The notes beneath the pieces are model-generated. The model was not told the origin of the DNA, made no database searches, and saw only the letters and a program-made list of their open reading frames with translations. A DNA stretch of 39,637 nucleotides from Microbacteriaceae bacterium (GTDB lineage: Bacteria > Actinomycetota > Actinomycetes > Actinomycetales > Microbacteriaceae). Below are positions 16,619 through 24,359 of this stretch, piece by piece. The DNA lies in NCBI GenBank assembly GCA_024642605.1, contig JAHEAT010000006.1:1-39637 (forward strand). The letters are read 5' to 3'. Position 1 is the first letter of the stretch, and the number at the start of each line of letters is the position of its first letter. The position numbers were made by a program, and so were the translations under genes.

Positions 16619-18010
16619 TTACTGATTTGAAAGAGTGTTGCCACATCGATAGAAGCCAGTTACTAGATCGTCGATTGCCTGCTTGGCATCGTCTTTGACG
16701 TTTCCGAGAGCATAGACGGCAAACAGCAAGTTGGTTGAATCCTTGGCTTTGATGATTCCACCCAAGGTGTAACCGGTCTTAATCCAGCCCGTCTTGGCTT
16801 GCACCTTGCCAACGGCATCGAGGTTTGCACCCTTGAATCGGTCGGCGAGCGAGCCAGATTCACCCGAAACCGGGAGCCCCTGCCCGATGACCTCGAAGTC
16901 GTTGAAGCCTTCTAGAACCAAGCCGAAGAGTTTGGCGATAAACAGCGGTGGCACGGCGTTGTTGGCCGAAAGCCCCGAACCATCTTTGATGATGAGGTTT
17001 GAGGTGTCTAAGTTGGTCGCCGCGAGTGACTTCTTTATGGCGATCCCGATCGAAGCAAATGAACCGTCGTAACCCTGCTTGATTGCAATGAGTCGGGCAA
17101 GGTACTCGGCCTCGGTGTTATCTGAGACCAAAAGCATATGCTTTATCCATTTGTCGATGGTTTGCGAGGTGACCTTGGCAACTTCGGTTGCGCCAGCGGG
17201 CAGTTTGCCTTCAACCAGGGTTGCGCCGGTGGCGGTTGCACCCAGAGCGGCCTTAAACTTTCGACCGGCGTTCATCACCGGGGTTGTGCTTCGCGGCGAA
17301 GTCTCGCGCGAGGGGCTGGCACGGTCGCCGTCTACCTGAAGCGCGGTAACTTCGCTCATGAAGCCTTGGGTCTGTTCGCTTCGTTCCCAGCTCGACTCCC
17401 ACTTCGATGCCGCGGTACCGCCGGCAAAAAGCGTTGAATCGAGAACAATTTGGGTGACCTTAACCGAGTTGTCGGTTGCCCACTGCGAAACCTTTACCGC
17501 TAGGTCGCTTAGTTTAGGCGCGTTGGCATACACCGACTGCTGACCTGGCGCGGTTGCCGAGAGAGTTGGGTCGCCGCCACCAACCAGGATGATCGTGCCC
17601 GGGTTTGCCGGGTCGGCATAAACTTTGGTGTCAACGACGTAGTTTGGGCCTAGAGCTTGAAGCGCGGCTGCGGCTGTTACGACCTTCATTACCGAGGCGG
17701 TGGCCGCTGGAACGGCAGCGTTGCGGTCGAAAAGCACCTCACCCGTTGCGGCGTTAATGACTGCTCCCGAAAAAGTCGCTAGACGAGGGTCGAGCGCCAG
17801 ATCGTTCACCGAGCAGGTGCGGCCATCGGTTGGCGTAGCGCTCGGTGTCTCTGATTGAGCCGTGGTCTGTGAAATCGAGTTTGAGGGGTTCGGGTTCGCC
17901 GATCCACCAAAGGAGGTGAGCACGACCAACACGACAATCGCTAGTAAACCGCTACCCGCGCCAATTAGCACTTGCTTTAGATAGGCAAAGCCGCGCTTTT
18001 CGTCTGACAC
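16619..18010 (-). CDS. dacB: D-alanyl-D-alanine carboxypeptidase/endopeptidase (PBP4 type)
   Basis: An extracytoplasmic enzyme that trims or opens peptidoglycan cross-links (peptidase family S13). A single membrane anchor lies at residues about 12-33, followed by a Ser/Thr/Pro-rich linker. Penicillin-binding motifs: SVMK (106-109, nucleophile Ser106), SDN (296-298) and KTG (406-408), with the large insertion between the first two that marks the PBP4 class. The GTG at 18010 is chosen because GGGAG lies 6 bases upstream; the frame continues to 18046 without a better start. 463 residues. It is divergent from the CopC-like gene. Confidence 0.92.
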   Translation of the reverse strand: MSDEKRGFAYLKQVLIGAGSGLLAIVVLVVLTSFGGSANPNPSNSISQTTAQSETPSATPTDGRTCSVNDLALDPRLATFSGAVINAATGEVLFDRNAAVPAATASVMKVVTAAAALQALGPNYVVDTKVYADPANPGTIILVGGGDPTLSATAPGQQSVYANAPKLSDLAVKVSQWATDNSVKVTQIVLDSTLFAGGTAASKWESSWERSEQTQGFMSEVTALQVDGDRASPSRETSPRSTTPVMNAGRKFKAALGATATGATLVEGKLPAGATEVAKVTSQTIDKWIKHMLLVSDNTEAEYLARLIAIKQGYDGSFASIGIAIKKSLAATNLDTSNLIIKDGSGLSANNAVPPLFIAKLFGLVLEGFNDFEVIGQGLPVSGESGSLADRFKGANLDAVGKVQAKTGWIKTGYTLGGIIKAKDSTNLLFAVYALGNVKDDAKQAIDDLVTGFYRCGNTLSNQ

Positions 18011-18093
18011 TTGTTCTCCCTGAAAATTAGGCTCGCCAACACACATCGCCGATGGCGCACAACCTGCCCCAATTTTACCTCTCCGCCGGCAGA

Positions 18094-18099
18094 TAGGCT
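18094..18099 (+). promoter_or_regulatory. -10 box of the CopC-like gene (leaderless)
   Basis: TAGGCT ends 6 bases before the ATG at 18106, with no ribosome-binding site. The surrounding TAGGCTTAAG is identical to the box before the esterase gene at 3695. Confidence 0.5.
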
Positions 18100-18105
18100 T
18101 AAGGC

Positions 18106-18759
18106 ATGAAGTTCATTCGCATTCTCGCATCGGCAGCTCTGGTGGCTTCGGGTGTTTTTCTAAACCCGCTCTCGGCCTCGGCCCACGCTGACCTTGAGAG
18201 CACCTCACCTTCGGCCGGAGAAACCGTTGAGGCTGGCAACATCCAAGTGGCTTTGATGTTTGGCGAAGAAATGCTCGCTACCGCCAAGAGCGGCACTGTC
18301 ATCTCGGTTCAGGGCCCGGCAGGCCCAGAAAACAAGCAATGGGCCGATGGCTGCATCGACTCGGTGCGCGGAAAACTTGTGAGCGAGTCTGTTTCACTCT
18401 CAATTCCGGGCACTTACGTGGTTGATTGGCGTGCTGTTTCTGCCGATGGCCACCCCGTAGAAGGAACATTCAACTTCACGTTGGTGAACACAACAAACTA
18501 CGAATCACAACCGCCGGGGCAGTGCGATTCCTCACAGATTTCTGACTCAAACGGTCAATCTCAGTTGCTTCCAATCACCGATGATTCGGCTAAGAGCCAG
18601 CAGCTTTTGGCGATCACTCCTGAAGAGGGGTTGATTGGTGGTCTCGTTGTGATTACTTTCATCTCGATAATCGGTGCGTTCATGCTTCGTTCTCAGGAGC
18701 GCAAACGCGAGGCTCGAGAATTGGCAGCAAAAGTCGCTCGCCAAAAAGCCAACGATTAG
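18106..18759 (+). CDS. CopC-domain copper-binding secreted membrane protein
   Basis: A 217-residue exported protein. The signal peptide ends at SASA, leaving His27 as the first mature residue (HADL), the copper ligand expected in CopC. A CopC beta-barrel follows to about residue 123 with a second ligand region DGHPVEGTF. A polar linker leads to one C-terminal membrane helix (about 175-195) and a basic cytoplasmic tail. It lacks the CopD/YcnJ membrane domain that is often fused. Likely role: copper binding or delivery outside the membrane. Convergent with the C26 peptidase gene, with 3 bases between the stops. Confidence 0.9.
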   Translation: MKFIRILASAALVASGVFLNPLSASAHADLESTSPSAGETVEAGNIQVALMFGEEMLATAKSGTVISVQGPAGPENKQWADGCIDSVRGKLVSESVSLSIPGTYVVDWRAVSADGHPVEGTFNFTLVNTTNYESQPPGQCDSSQISDSNGQSQLLPITDDSAKSQQLLAITPEEGLIGGLVVITFISIIGAFMLRSQERKREARELAAKVARQKAND

Positions 18760-18762
18760 CGC

Positions 18763-19467
18763 TTAAATAACCCTGGCGGCAGCCGCTTCGCTCACAAATC
18801 GGGCAAAAATTTCAGCCTGATTGCCGTCTGCGTGAGCCGTGTGCTCGGGGTGCCACTGAACTCCATAGGCCCAGCCACCGTTTTCGATAGCGAACGCCTC
18901 AGGGTGGCCTAGCTCACTTGTGGCAATCACCCGCAATCCCTCACCAAGCTGTTCAACCGACTGGTGATGGTAGCAAGAAGAAAGCAGTCGGTCGCTAGAT
19001 AGCCCGAGACGGTCGGTGTCTGACTCAATCAAAATTTCTTGCACAACATCACGGTGATCTGGCACCATGTGCTGCACCAGAGTTCCGCCTCTGGCCACGT
19101 TAACCATTTGAAACCCTCGGCAGATCGCAAGAAATGGAACCCCGGCATTTAATGCCCACTGCGTCAGACTGAGGTCAACTGAATCTTGAAGGTCGTCGAT
19201 GCCATAGACCTCAGCGCTGGTAATTGTCTGCCCGTAAAGAGCGGGGTTTATGTCTGCTCCACCGGGCATGAGAACGCCTTGGCAACCCGCCAAGCGCGCG
19301 CTCCAGTCGCTGTCTGGCGCTGGAAGAAAAGTCATAGGTTCGCCGCCGGCATTCCAGATAGCCTCTGCCAACAGTCTCGGAATAACCAGGGTGCTGATCG
19401 GAAAAAGCTCAGTCGCTGCATGCATGCGCCCCAGAATCGCGATTCGTGGTCGCGGTGATGCATTCAT
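18763..19467 (-). CDS. Class I glutamine amidotransferase-like peptidase C26
   Basis: Resembles gamma-glutamyl-gamma-aminobutyrate hydrolase (PuuD) and related C26 peptidases that cut gamma-glutamyl amides in the cytoplasm. The triad is complete: Cys116 (AICRGFQM), His206 and Glu208 (VQWHPEHT). The segment MPGGADINPALYG is typical of the family. 234 residues. GGAG lies 7 bases before the ATG. No other putrescine-degradation gene is adjacent, though the aldehyde dehydrogenase at 14460-15929 would fit the same route. The true substrate is not known. Confidence 0.85.
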   Translation of the reverse strand: MNASPRPRIAILGRMHAATELFPISTLVIPRLLAEAIWNAGGEPMTFLPAPDSDWSARLAGCQGVLMPGGADINPALYGQTITSAEVYGIDDLQDSVDLSLTQWALNAGVPFLAICRGFQMVNVARGGTLVQHMVPDHRDVVQEILIESDTDRLGLSSDRLLSSCYHHQSVEQLGEGLRVIATSELGHPEAFAIENGGWAYGVQWHPEHTAHADGNQAEIFARFVSEAAAARVI

Positions 19468-19562
19468 TGTCTAGCTCCAAACCTTTGCAAATCTATTTGA
19501 GGCTCGTTAACGCCCGCTGCATAAAATTATGCCTCACCGCCGGGGTTCAGACGCTGAAGCGG

Positions 19563-19718
19563 TTAGTGCCCGAAAACATAAGGGGCAAAGGTTGCAACTG
19601 CGACCAGCGGGAGAACTACAAACAAGAAAATGAGAACAACCACAACGGCACACGCAAATTTTGCTCCTGAACTCACGGGTTGCGTTCCGTCGAACACTGG
19701 CTCTTTTTTGTCATTCAT
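19563..19718 (-). CDS. Tiny single-helix membrane protein (51 aa)
   Basis: A 51-residue protein with a polar N-terminus (MNDKKEPVFDG) and one hydrophobic helix covering most of the second half. The ATG at 19718 is preferred to the longer frame because GGAGG lies 6 bases upstream. The function is unknown. It is divergent from the OleA-like operon (144 bases apart), so the two could share a control region. Confidence 0.6.
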   Translation of the reverse strand: MNDKKEPVFDGTQPVSSGAKFACAVVVVLIFLFVVLPLVAVATFAPYVFGH

Positions 19719-19834
19719 GGCGTTCCTCCAAGTAGTTTTTAGCACCGAAAGCAACTAGCCGTAAACGTCGACAGGGTACTCATTAAAGGGGACAACCCTG
19801 GCAGCCGAAGTAACTCCGAAAAGAAATAGGGTTT

Positions 19835-19840
19835 TAATGT
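19835..19840 (+). promoter_or_regulatory. Candidate -10 box of the OleA-like operon
   Basis: TAATGT matches the TANNNT consensus and would give a short leader before the ribosome-binding site AGGGG that lies 6 bases ahead of the TTG start at 19862. No clear -35 box. No other strong promoter is seen in the 143-base gap. Confidence 0.35.
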
Positions 19841-19861
19841 TCACGAGATTAGGGGCACTAC

Positions 19862-20875
19862 TTGCCAAAAACCAAAATAGTTTCGACGGCCGTAGAACTT
19901 GGGCCAAACAAAACCAACATGAGCGATGTGCTGGTTGCGATCGCTGAGGCATCTCAGCCGCACAAGGTGCCGGTTGAGTACATCTCAAAACTCACCGGGG
20001 TTGAAACTGTTTATCGTCGTTTCGACGAACAAAACGCCTCCGATTTCGCGGCGGCAGCCGGCAAAAAGGCGCTCGACCGTGCCGGGCTAAAAACCAAAGA
20101 CATTGACTTGCTAATTTTCTCGTCGGCCAGCCAAGACCTGATTGAGCCAGCAACCAGTCACATCGTTTCTTCAATCTTGGGAGCCGACGGTGTTCCGGTT
20201 ATGGACATCAAGAACGCCTGCAACAGCTTTCTGAACGCACTTCAGGTTTCAAACAGCTTCATCAAGTCGGGTCAGTACAAAAACATTCTCATCGTTAGCG
20301 GTGAAACCCCGAGCATGGCCATTCGTTGGAACAACACCAGCAAGATGCAGTTTCTTCGATCATTCGCAGGCTTCACCATGAGCGACGCAGGCGCTGCCGC
20401 CGTGCTTACCGCTACCGACGGCGACGACGAGAACATTCTGGGAATCGAATTCAGATCCGACTCGTCGAAGTGGGATGTTGGAACCCTTCCAACCGGGGGT
20501 TCGCGCCGCCCGCGCGACCTCGACGCCACCTACTTCGACATGGATGGCCGCAAGCTGGCTCAAGCATTCATGTCGCTCGGGCCCGAAATTCTCAACGAAA
20601 CTCTGCGCAAACACGATCTCACCTGGGATGACTTCGCGCTGATTGGCATGCACCAGATTGCCGACCCATACATCGATGACATCTGCAAGATTCTCGAAGT
20701 GCCTGCCCACCAGATCATTCGCACGGTAGCCAACTACGGCAACATGACCAGCGCAACCATGGCACTTCAGCTAGAACTGGCCCTCGAGCAGGATCGTCTA
20801 AAGACCGGCGACCTTTTTGCATATGTTGGCCTAGCGGGTGGAATCTCGACCGGTCTTGGTATTTTCAGAATATGA
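19862..20875 (+). CDS. OleA-like thiolase / 3-oxoacyl-ACP synthase III family
   Basis: A thiolase-fold condensing enzyme, 337 residues. Catalytic Cys120 (IKNACNSFLNAL), His264 (MHQIAD) and Asn294 (NYGNMTSAT) are present. Three features favour OleA over housekeeping FabH: an IEPAT segment with Glu95 located 25 residues before the Cys (OleA of Xanthomonas uses Glu117/Cys143), NAC rather than the usual TAC at the nucleophile, and a GET segment after it. OleA joins two acyl-CoA chains head to head, giving a 2-alkyl-3-keto acid. The TTG start has AGGGG 6 bases upstream. The stop overlaps the ATG of the next gene (ATGA). A plain KASIII or other biosynthetic KAS remains possible. Confidence 0.82.
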   Translation: MPKTKIVSTAVELGPNKTNMSDVLVAIAEASQPHKVPVEYISKLTGVETVYRRFDEQNASDFAAAAGKKALDRAGLKTKDIDLLIFSSASQDLIEPATSHIVSSILGADGVPVMDIKNACNSFLNALQVSNSFIKSGQYKNILIVSGETPSMAIRWNNTSKMQFLRSFAGFTMSDAGAAAVLTATDGDDENILGIEFRSDSSKWDVGTLPTGGSRRPRDLDATYFDMDGRKLAQAFMSLGPEILNETLRKHDLTWDDFALIGMHQIADPYIDDICKILEVPAHQIIRTVANYGNMTSATMALQLELALEQDRLKTGDLFAYVGLAGGISTGLGIFRI

Positions 20876-21621
20876 AAATAGGCGTCTGCATCCCGTTCTA
20901 TAACGAACAGAAGTGCATCGCCGCAACGCTCGAGGCACTGTTGGCTCAAACCGATCCTGAGTTCACTGTTTTTCTCTGTGACAACAACTCGACCGATGAA
21001 TCGGTGGCGATAGCCTCGTCGTTCATCAGAGACCACAAACTTGACTGGCAGATCGTGCACGAAACCCAGAAGGGCACAGGTGCCGCCGCCGACACCGCTA
21101 TGCGCGCGGGTGCGAAAGCCGGCTGCAGCATCCTGGCTAGAACCGACGCCGACTCACTGCCCGACCCAAACTGGGTGAGCGCAATTCGGGCAAAATTCAC
21201 TCGTCATCCGCAGCTCAGCATGGTTTCGGGTCTGAGCATTCCAATTAGAAGCGAAGTGAGTTTCTTCGAGTTTTGGCTACTGCGTTTTGCAACCACGGTG
21301 GCCATGTGGTTCGGGCTGATTCGACCATCAAACTACCAACGAGGCATGCGCGGCATCTACATTATGACCAGCGGCAACAACCTGGCCATTCGAGCGGCCG
21401 ACTACTTGGCAGTGGGCGGGTTTCCTAGAACCCGAATCGAAGATGTTCACGAGGATCGAGCCCTTGTAAACGCTGTGCGCTCGCATCGCCTGAAGGTAGT
21501 TCGTTTGCGCAAAATGCGCGTGGCCGTATCGGCAAGACGCGTGAAGCACTGGGGTTTGATGGCTTCGATTCGCTGGTATCGAAACCACTACCGGCCTTCG
21601 CAGAACGTCGATATTCGATGA
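20872..21621 (+). CDS. GT2-family glycosyltransferase
   Basis: A 249-residue GT-A fold glycosyltransferase. The opening VCIPFYNEQKCI and CDNNSTDES are the nucleotide-sugar binding region, the metal-binding DAD is at 92-94 (RTDADSLPDPNW) and a catalytic-type ED is at 190-191 (IEDVHEDRAL). No C-terminal membrane helices are seen, so it would work in the cytoplasm or loosely at the membrane. It overlaps the genes on both sides by 4 bases, so it is translated as part of the OleA-like operon. Inference: it may add a sugar to the lipid product. The donor and acceptor are unknown. Confidence 0.88.
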   Translation: MKIGVCIPFYNEQKCIAATLEALLAQTDPEFTVFLCDNNSTDESVAIASSFIRDHKLDWQIVHETQKGTGAAADTAMRAGAKAGCSILARTDADSLPDPNWVSAIRAKFTRHPQLSMVSGLSIPIRSEVSFFEFWLLRFATTVAMWFGLIRPSNYQRGMRGIYIMTSGNNLAIRAADYLAVGGFPRTRIEDVHEDRALVNAVRSHRLKVVRLRKMRVAVSARRVKHWGLMASIRWYRNHYRPSQNVDIR

Positions 21622-22817
21622 GCCAGTTCAGTATCGACAAGGCAAAGCGAGCCACCCGCGCCGACCGATGGGTTTCGTTCAACTCTCGACCTTTAGAAAT
21701 CTCGGCCCTCTACCTACTCACGCGCATTTCTCGAGTTCTAAAGGTGCCGGGCCTTGGCCTACTGGTTTCAGACGCCGGGGTGATGCGGCAGATTCTGATG
21801 GACGGCGAGCACTTTAGTAAAACTGCGCCAGGTGGCACCAGCGACCTTTGGGATCCGGTGCTTCGCGGCCCAGGCCTTCTAAACATGGCAGGCGAAGATC
21901 ACCTCGACCTCAAGCGCAAACTATCGCCCATGTTCAGCGCTAAATATCTCGAGGATGCCATCGGCGCCGCCGTAAGCGGCGAAACCGACCGCCTCGCCGA
22001 GAGGTTACTCCGTGGCGAAACGGTTGACATAGTGAAGTCAATCGAAGTAACCGCGGCTCGAGTAATTTGCACCCTCAGCGGCTACGACCTTGAGAACACC
22101 GATGAGTCTGAGGTGCTCGAGCAGTTGGAAAGTGCCCGAGGCTTGATGCGGTTCATAAAACTCAACACCAAACGCCTGAGCGAAGAACAGGTTGCGATGG
22201 CTCAGGTTGAGCTGGCCGAATTGCACCGAAGCATCCATGAGGCATTTGATTCAGACCGAACGGGCACGATTCCTCACACTCTCAAAGGTTTTGGGCTGTC
22301 GAAACAAGACACGACATCGGTGATTACCGCCCTAGTTATTGCAGGCACCGAAACCGTGCTTTCGCATCTACCCAGGTTCACAGCGCTTTTGCTAAGAAGC
22401 GATTACTTGAACGAACTGAACGACGCCAGCAATCTAGATTCTGTGGTGCAAGAAGGTTTGCGCGTTACGGTGCCAACCCCGGTAATGCTTCGCGGATTGA
22501 AGCAGCCGTTCGAGGTGCAAGGGCGCCGCGTAAAACCGGGCGACCGCATTCTGATGGCAACGATCTTTGCCTGCCAGCGACTGGGATACTTCGACCCGCG
22601 TCGCACGATGCCAAAGGAGTACCGCCACATTTGGTTTGGGGCTGGCGTGCACATGTGCATTGGGCTGCCGTTAGCGGGGCTTGAAATCGAGAGCTACCTA
22701 AAAATGTTTATCAAGGTAAATCAGCAAAAGCCGATACGCCTAGAGCGGGCCGTAATTCGGCGAGGCACCCTCACCGCCGGATACCGAGAGCTGGTGATTT
22801 CTTGCCAAACTTCTTAG
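21618..22817 (+). CDS. Cytochrome P450
   Basis: A soluble heme monooxygenase of 399 residues, a normal bacterial length. All core motifs are intact: C-helix HLDLKRK (from His95), I-helix AGTET (242-246) for oxygen activation, EGLR (279-282) for the ExxR salt bridge, and heme loop FGAGVHMCIG (340-349) with Cys347 as the iron ligand. It starts within the stop of the GT2 gene and overlaps the ligase gene by 16 bases. No ferredoxin or reductase is in the cluster, so electrons must come from elsewhere. Likely role: hydroxylation or oxidative tailoring of the acyl product (inference). Confidence 0.93.
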   Translation: MSQFSIDKAKRATRADRWVSFNSRPLEISALYLLTRISRVLKVPGLGLLVSDAGVMRQILMDGEHFSKTAPGGTSDLWDPVLRGPGLLNMAGEDHLDLKRKLSPMFSAKYLEDAIGAAVSGETDRLAERLLRGETVDIVKSIEVTAARVICTLSGYDLENTDESEVLEQLESARGLMRFIKLNTKRLSEEQVAMAQVELAELHRSIHEAFDSDRTGTIPHTLKGFGLSKQDTTSVITALVIAGTETVLSHLPRFTALLLRSDYLNELNDASNLDSVVQEGLRVTVPTPVMLRGLKQPFEVQGRRVKPGDRILMATIFACQRLGYFDPRRTMPKEYRHIWFGAGVHMCIGLPLAGLEIESYLKMFIKVNQQKPIRLERAVIRRGTLTAGYRELVISCQTS

Positions 22818-24328
22818 CCAAACTAGAAAGCGCCTGCGCCGCCAATGGCTCGTCTACCGCAATAACGCTGGGCGCAGATAGCATCACCTTCACAGAGCTG
22901 TGGAGCAACATCGAGATAGTGGCTGCCAACGCCCGTCGACTTGGCTTCAAACCAGGTGACACCTTTCTGTTTGTGGCACAACCCGGCCCTCGCACCATGC
23001 CCGTGGCACTGGGTCTGCTTATGTCAGGCCTGAGACTCGCCTTTATCGACCCATTTACCGCCGTCGAATCTTTCCATCGCCGAGTCGAGCTAGTGCAGCC
23101 GAAGCTGATTATCGCGGACTCAAAGCTTTACCTGCTTGGCAACCCTAGATCGCAATGGCTGCGCAAGCTCATCAAGTTAAACGTGGTTGATTATGGGTCA
23201 ATCGGCGAGGCAGAGCACTTTGTATCTGGGGCGCGCTTGCCGATGCATCCGAGAGGTGCAGGCCGAATCGAGCAGTTTCTGGAGCCAATGGGTCAAGGTG
23301 AAAGCGAAGGCGGCAACGTGCGTGACGGAGCGGCCCTCGACATACAGGCCGATGCCGTTGTAGTTTTCACCAGCGGCACCACCGGTGACCCTAAAGGCGT
23401 TGTTCACTCCATTTCTTCGCTTTCGGCGAGCTTCGACGCCACGGCCGAGGCCTTCGGGTTCAAACCAGGTGAAACCCTGCTTTGCGAACCGATGACCGTT
23501 GGCTTGGTGGCCATGTGCCGCGGCGTCACCTGGGTGATTCCCGGCAAGAAACTCCCCCAGCGCTTCGATAAGTTCTTTGGAGTGCCCACCGATGTAATCA
23601 AACTGCTTGGCGCGCTAGAAAGCCAACCCGAAACAGCGCGCAATCTAGAGCTCATCGGAATGGGCGGTGCGCCGGTTTTGCCTTCACTCATCAACCGCAT
23701 CCACTCGGTCGTCGGCACAAATGTCACCACGCTATGTGTTTACGGAATGACCGAGATATTGCCCGCTGCGATTGCCACTGGCGAAGAGAAACTGGCCAAT
23801 ACCGAGGCCGACATCCTAGGAAAACCGGTACCCGGCGTGGAGTTCAGTTTTGCCGACGACAAAGAAATTCTCATTCGCGGCGCTGGTCTAATGAAGGGGT
23901 ATTTAGGTAAGCAGCCGACCCAATGGCACGCAACCGGTGACCTCGGATATCTCGACGCACAGGGCAGACTGATGCTCCTCGGGCGCAAGAAAAACATGCT
24001 CATTCGTGCCGACATGAACATCTATCCGAGCCTCTACGAACCTGGGCTTTGCACCATTACGGGAGTGGCTGACGCTGTCATCGTTGGAGCACCCGACGAA
24101 ATCGGCGACGATCGCGTAGTGCTCTTCTTGGTGGCCTCCGAAAAAAACACGGATGCGGCTGCGCTGATCGAACGCGTCAAGCGCGAGCTGCCCCAGCACA
24201 TGGATCAGCAGGCCTACCCCGACCGCATCGAGGTGCTTCGTGAAATGCCGGTCAGCGGGCGTGGTCAAAAACGAGACATGCGCAAACTCGAAGCGATGGC
24301 CCTCGAACTTTTTGAGGCGGGCAGCTGA
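22802..24328 (+). CDS. AMP-dependent ligase, OleC-like
   Basis: An ANL-superfamily adenylating enzyme of 508 residues. The P-loop FTSGTTGDPKG is at 189-199, YGMTE at 314-318, the ATGD hinge Asp at 380, GRKK at 394-397 and a candidate catalytic Lys in GRGQKRD at 490. The region GGAPV...YGMTEILPAA resembles OleC (AGAPV...YGATEALPVA), the enzyme that turns 3-hydroxy acids into beta-lactones; neighbouring OleA- and OleD-like genes support this. A fatty acyl-CoA or acyl-AMP ligase is the main alternative. The TTG start overlaps the P450 gene by 16 bases; no ATG or GTG lies near it in frame and the ribosome-binding site is weak. Confidence 0.8.
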   Translation: MPNFLAKLESACAANGSSTAITLGADSITFTELWSNIEIVAANARRLGFKPGDTFLFVAQPGPRTMPVALGLLMSGLRLAFIDPFTAVESFHRRVELVQPKLIIADSKLYLLGNPRSQWLRKLIKLNVVDYGSIGEAEHFVSGARLPMHPRGAGRIEQFLEPMGQGESEGGNVRDGAALDIQADAVVVFTSGTTGDPKGVVHSISSLSASFDATAEAFGFKPGETLLCEPMTVGLVAMCRGVTWVIPGKKLPQRFDKFFGVPTDVIKLLGALESQPETARNLELIGMGGAPVLPSLINRIHSVVGTNVTTLCVYGMTEILPAAIATGEEKLANTEADILGKPVPGVEFSFADDKEILIRGAGLMKGYLGKQPTQWHATGDLGYLDAQGRLMLLGRKKNMLIRADMNIYPSLYEPGLCTITGVADAVIVGAPDEIGDDRVVLFLVASEKNTDAAALIERVKRELPQHMDQQAYPDRIEVLREMPVSGRGQKRDMRKLEAMALELFEAGS

Positions 24329-24359
24329 TGATGTGTTCAACTGCGATTGCGAGTGCCCG

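Noticed and set aside
19772..19800. CAGGGT...ACCCTG inverted repeat before the OleA-like operon
   Set aside because: Only 6 bp with a 17-base spacer, within the expected noise for such a gap; kept as a weak operator candidate only.
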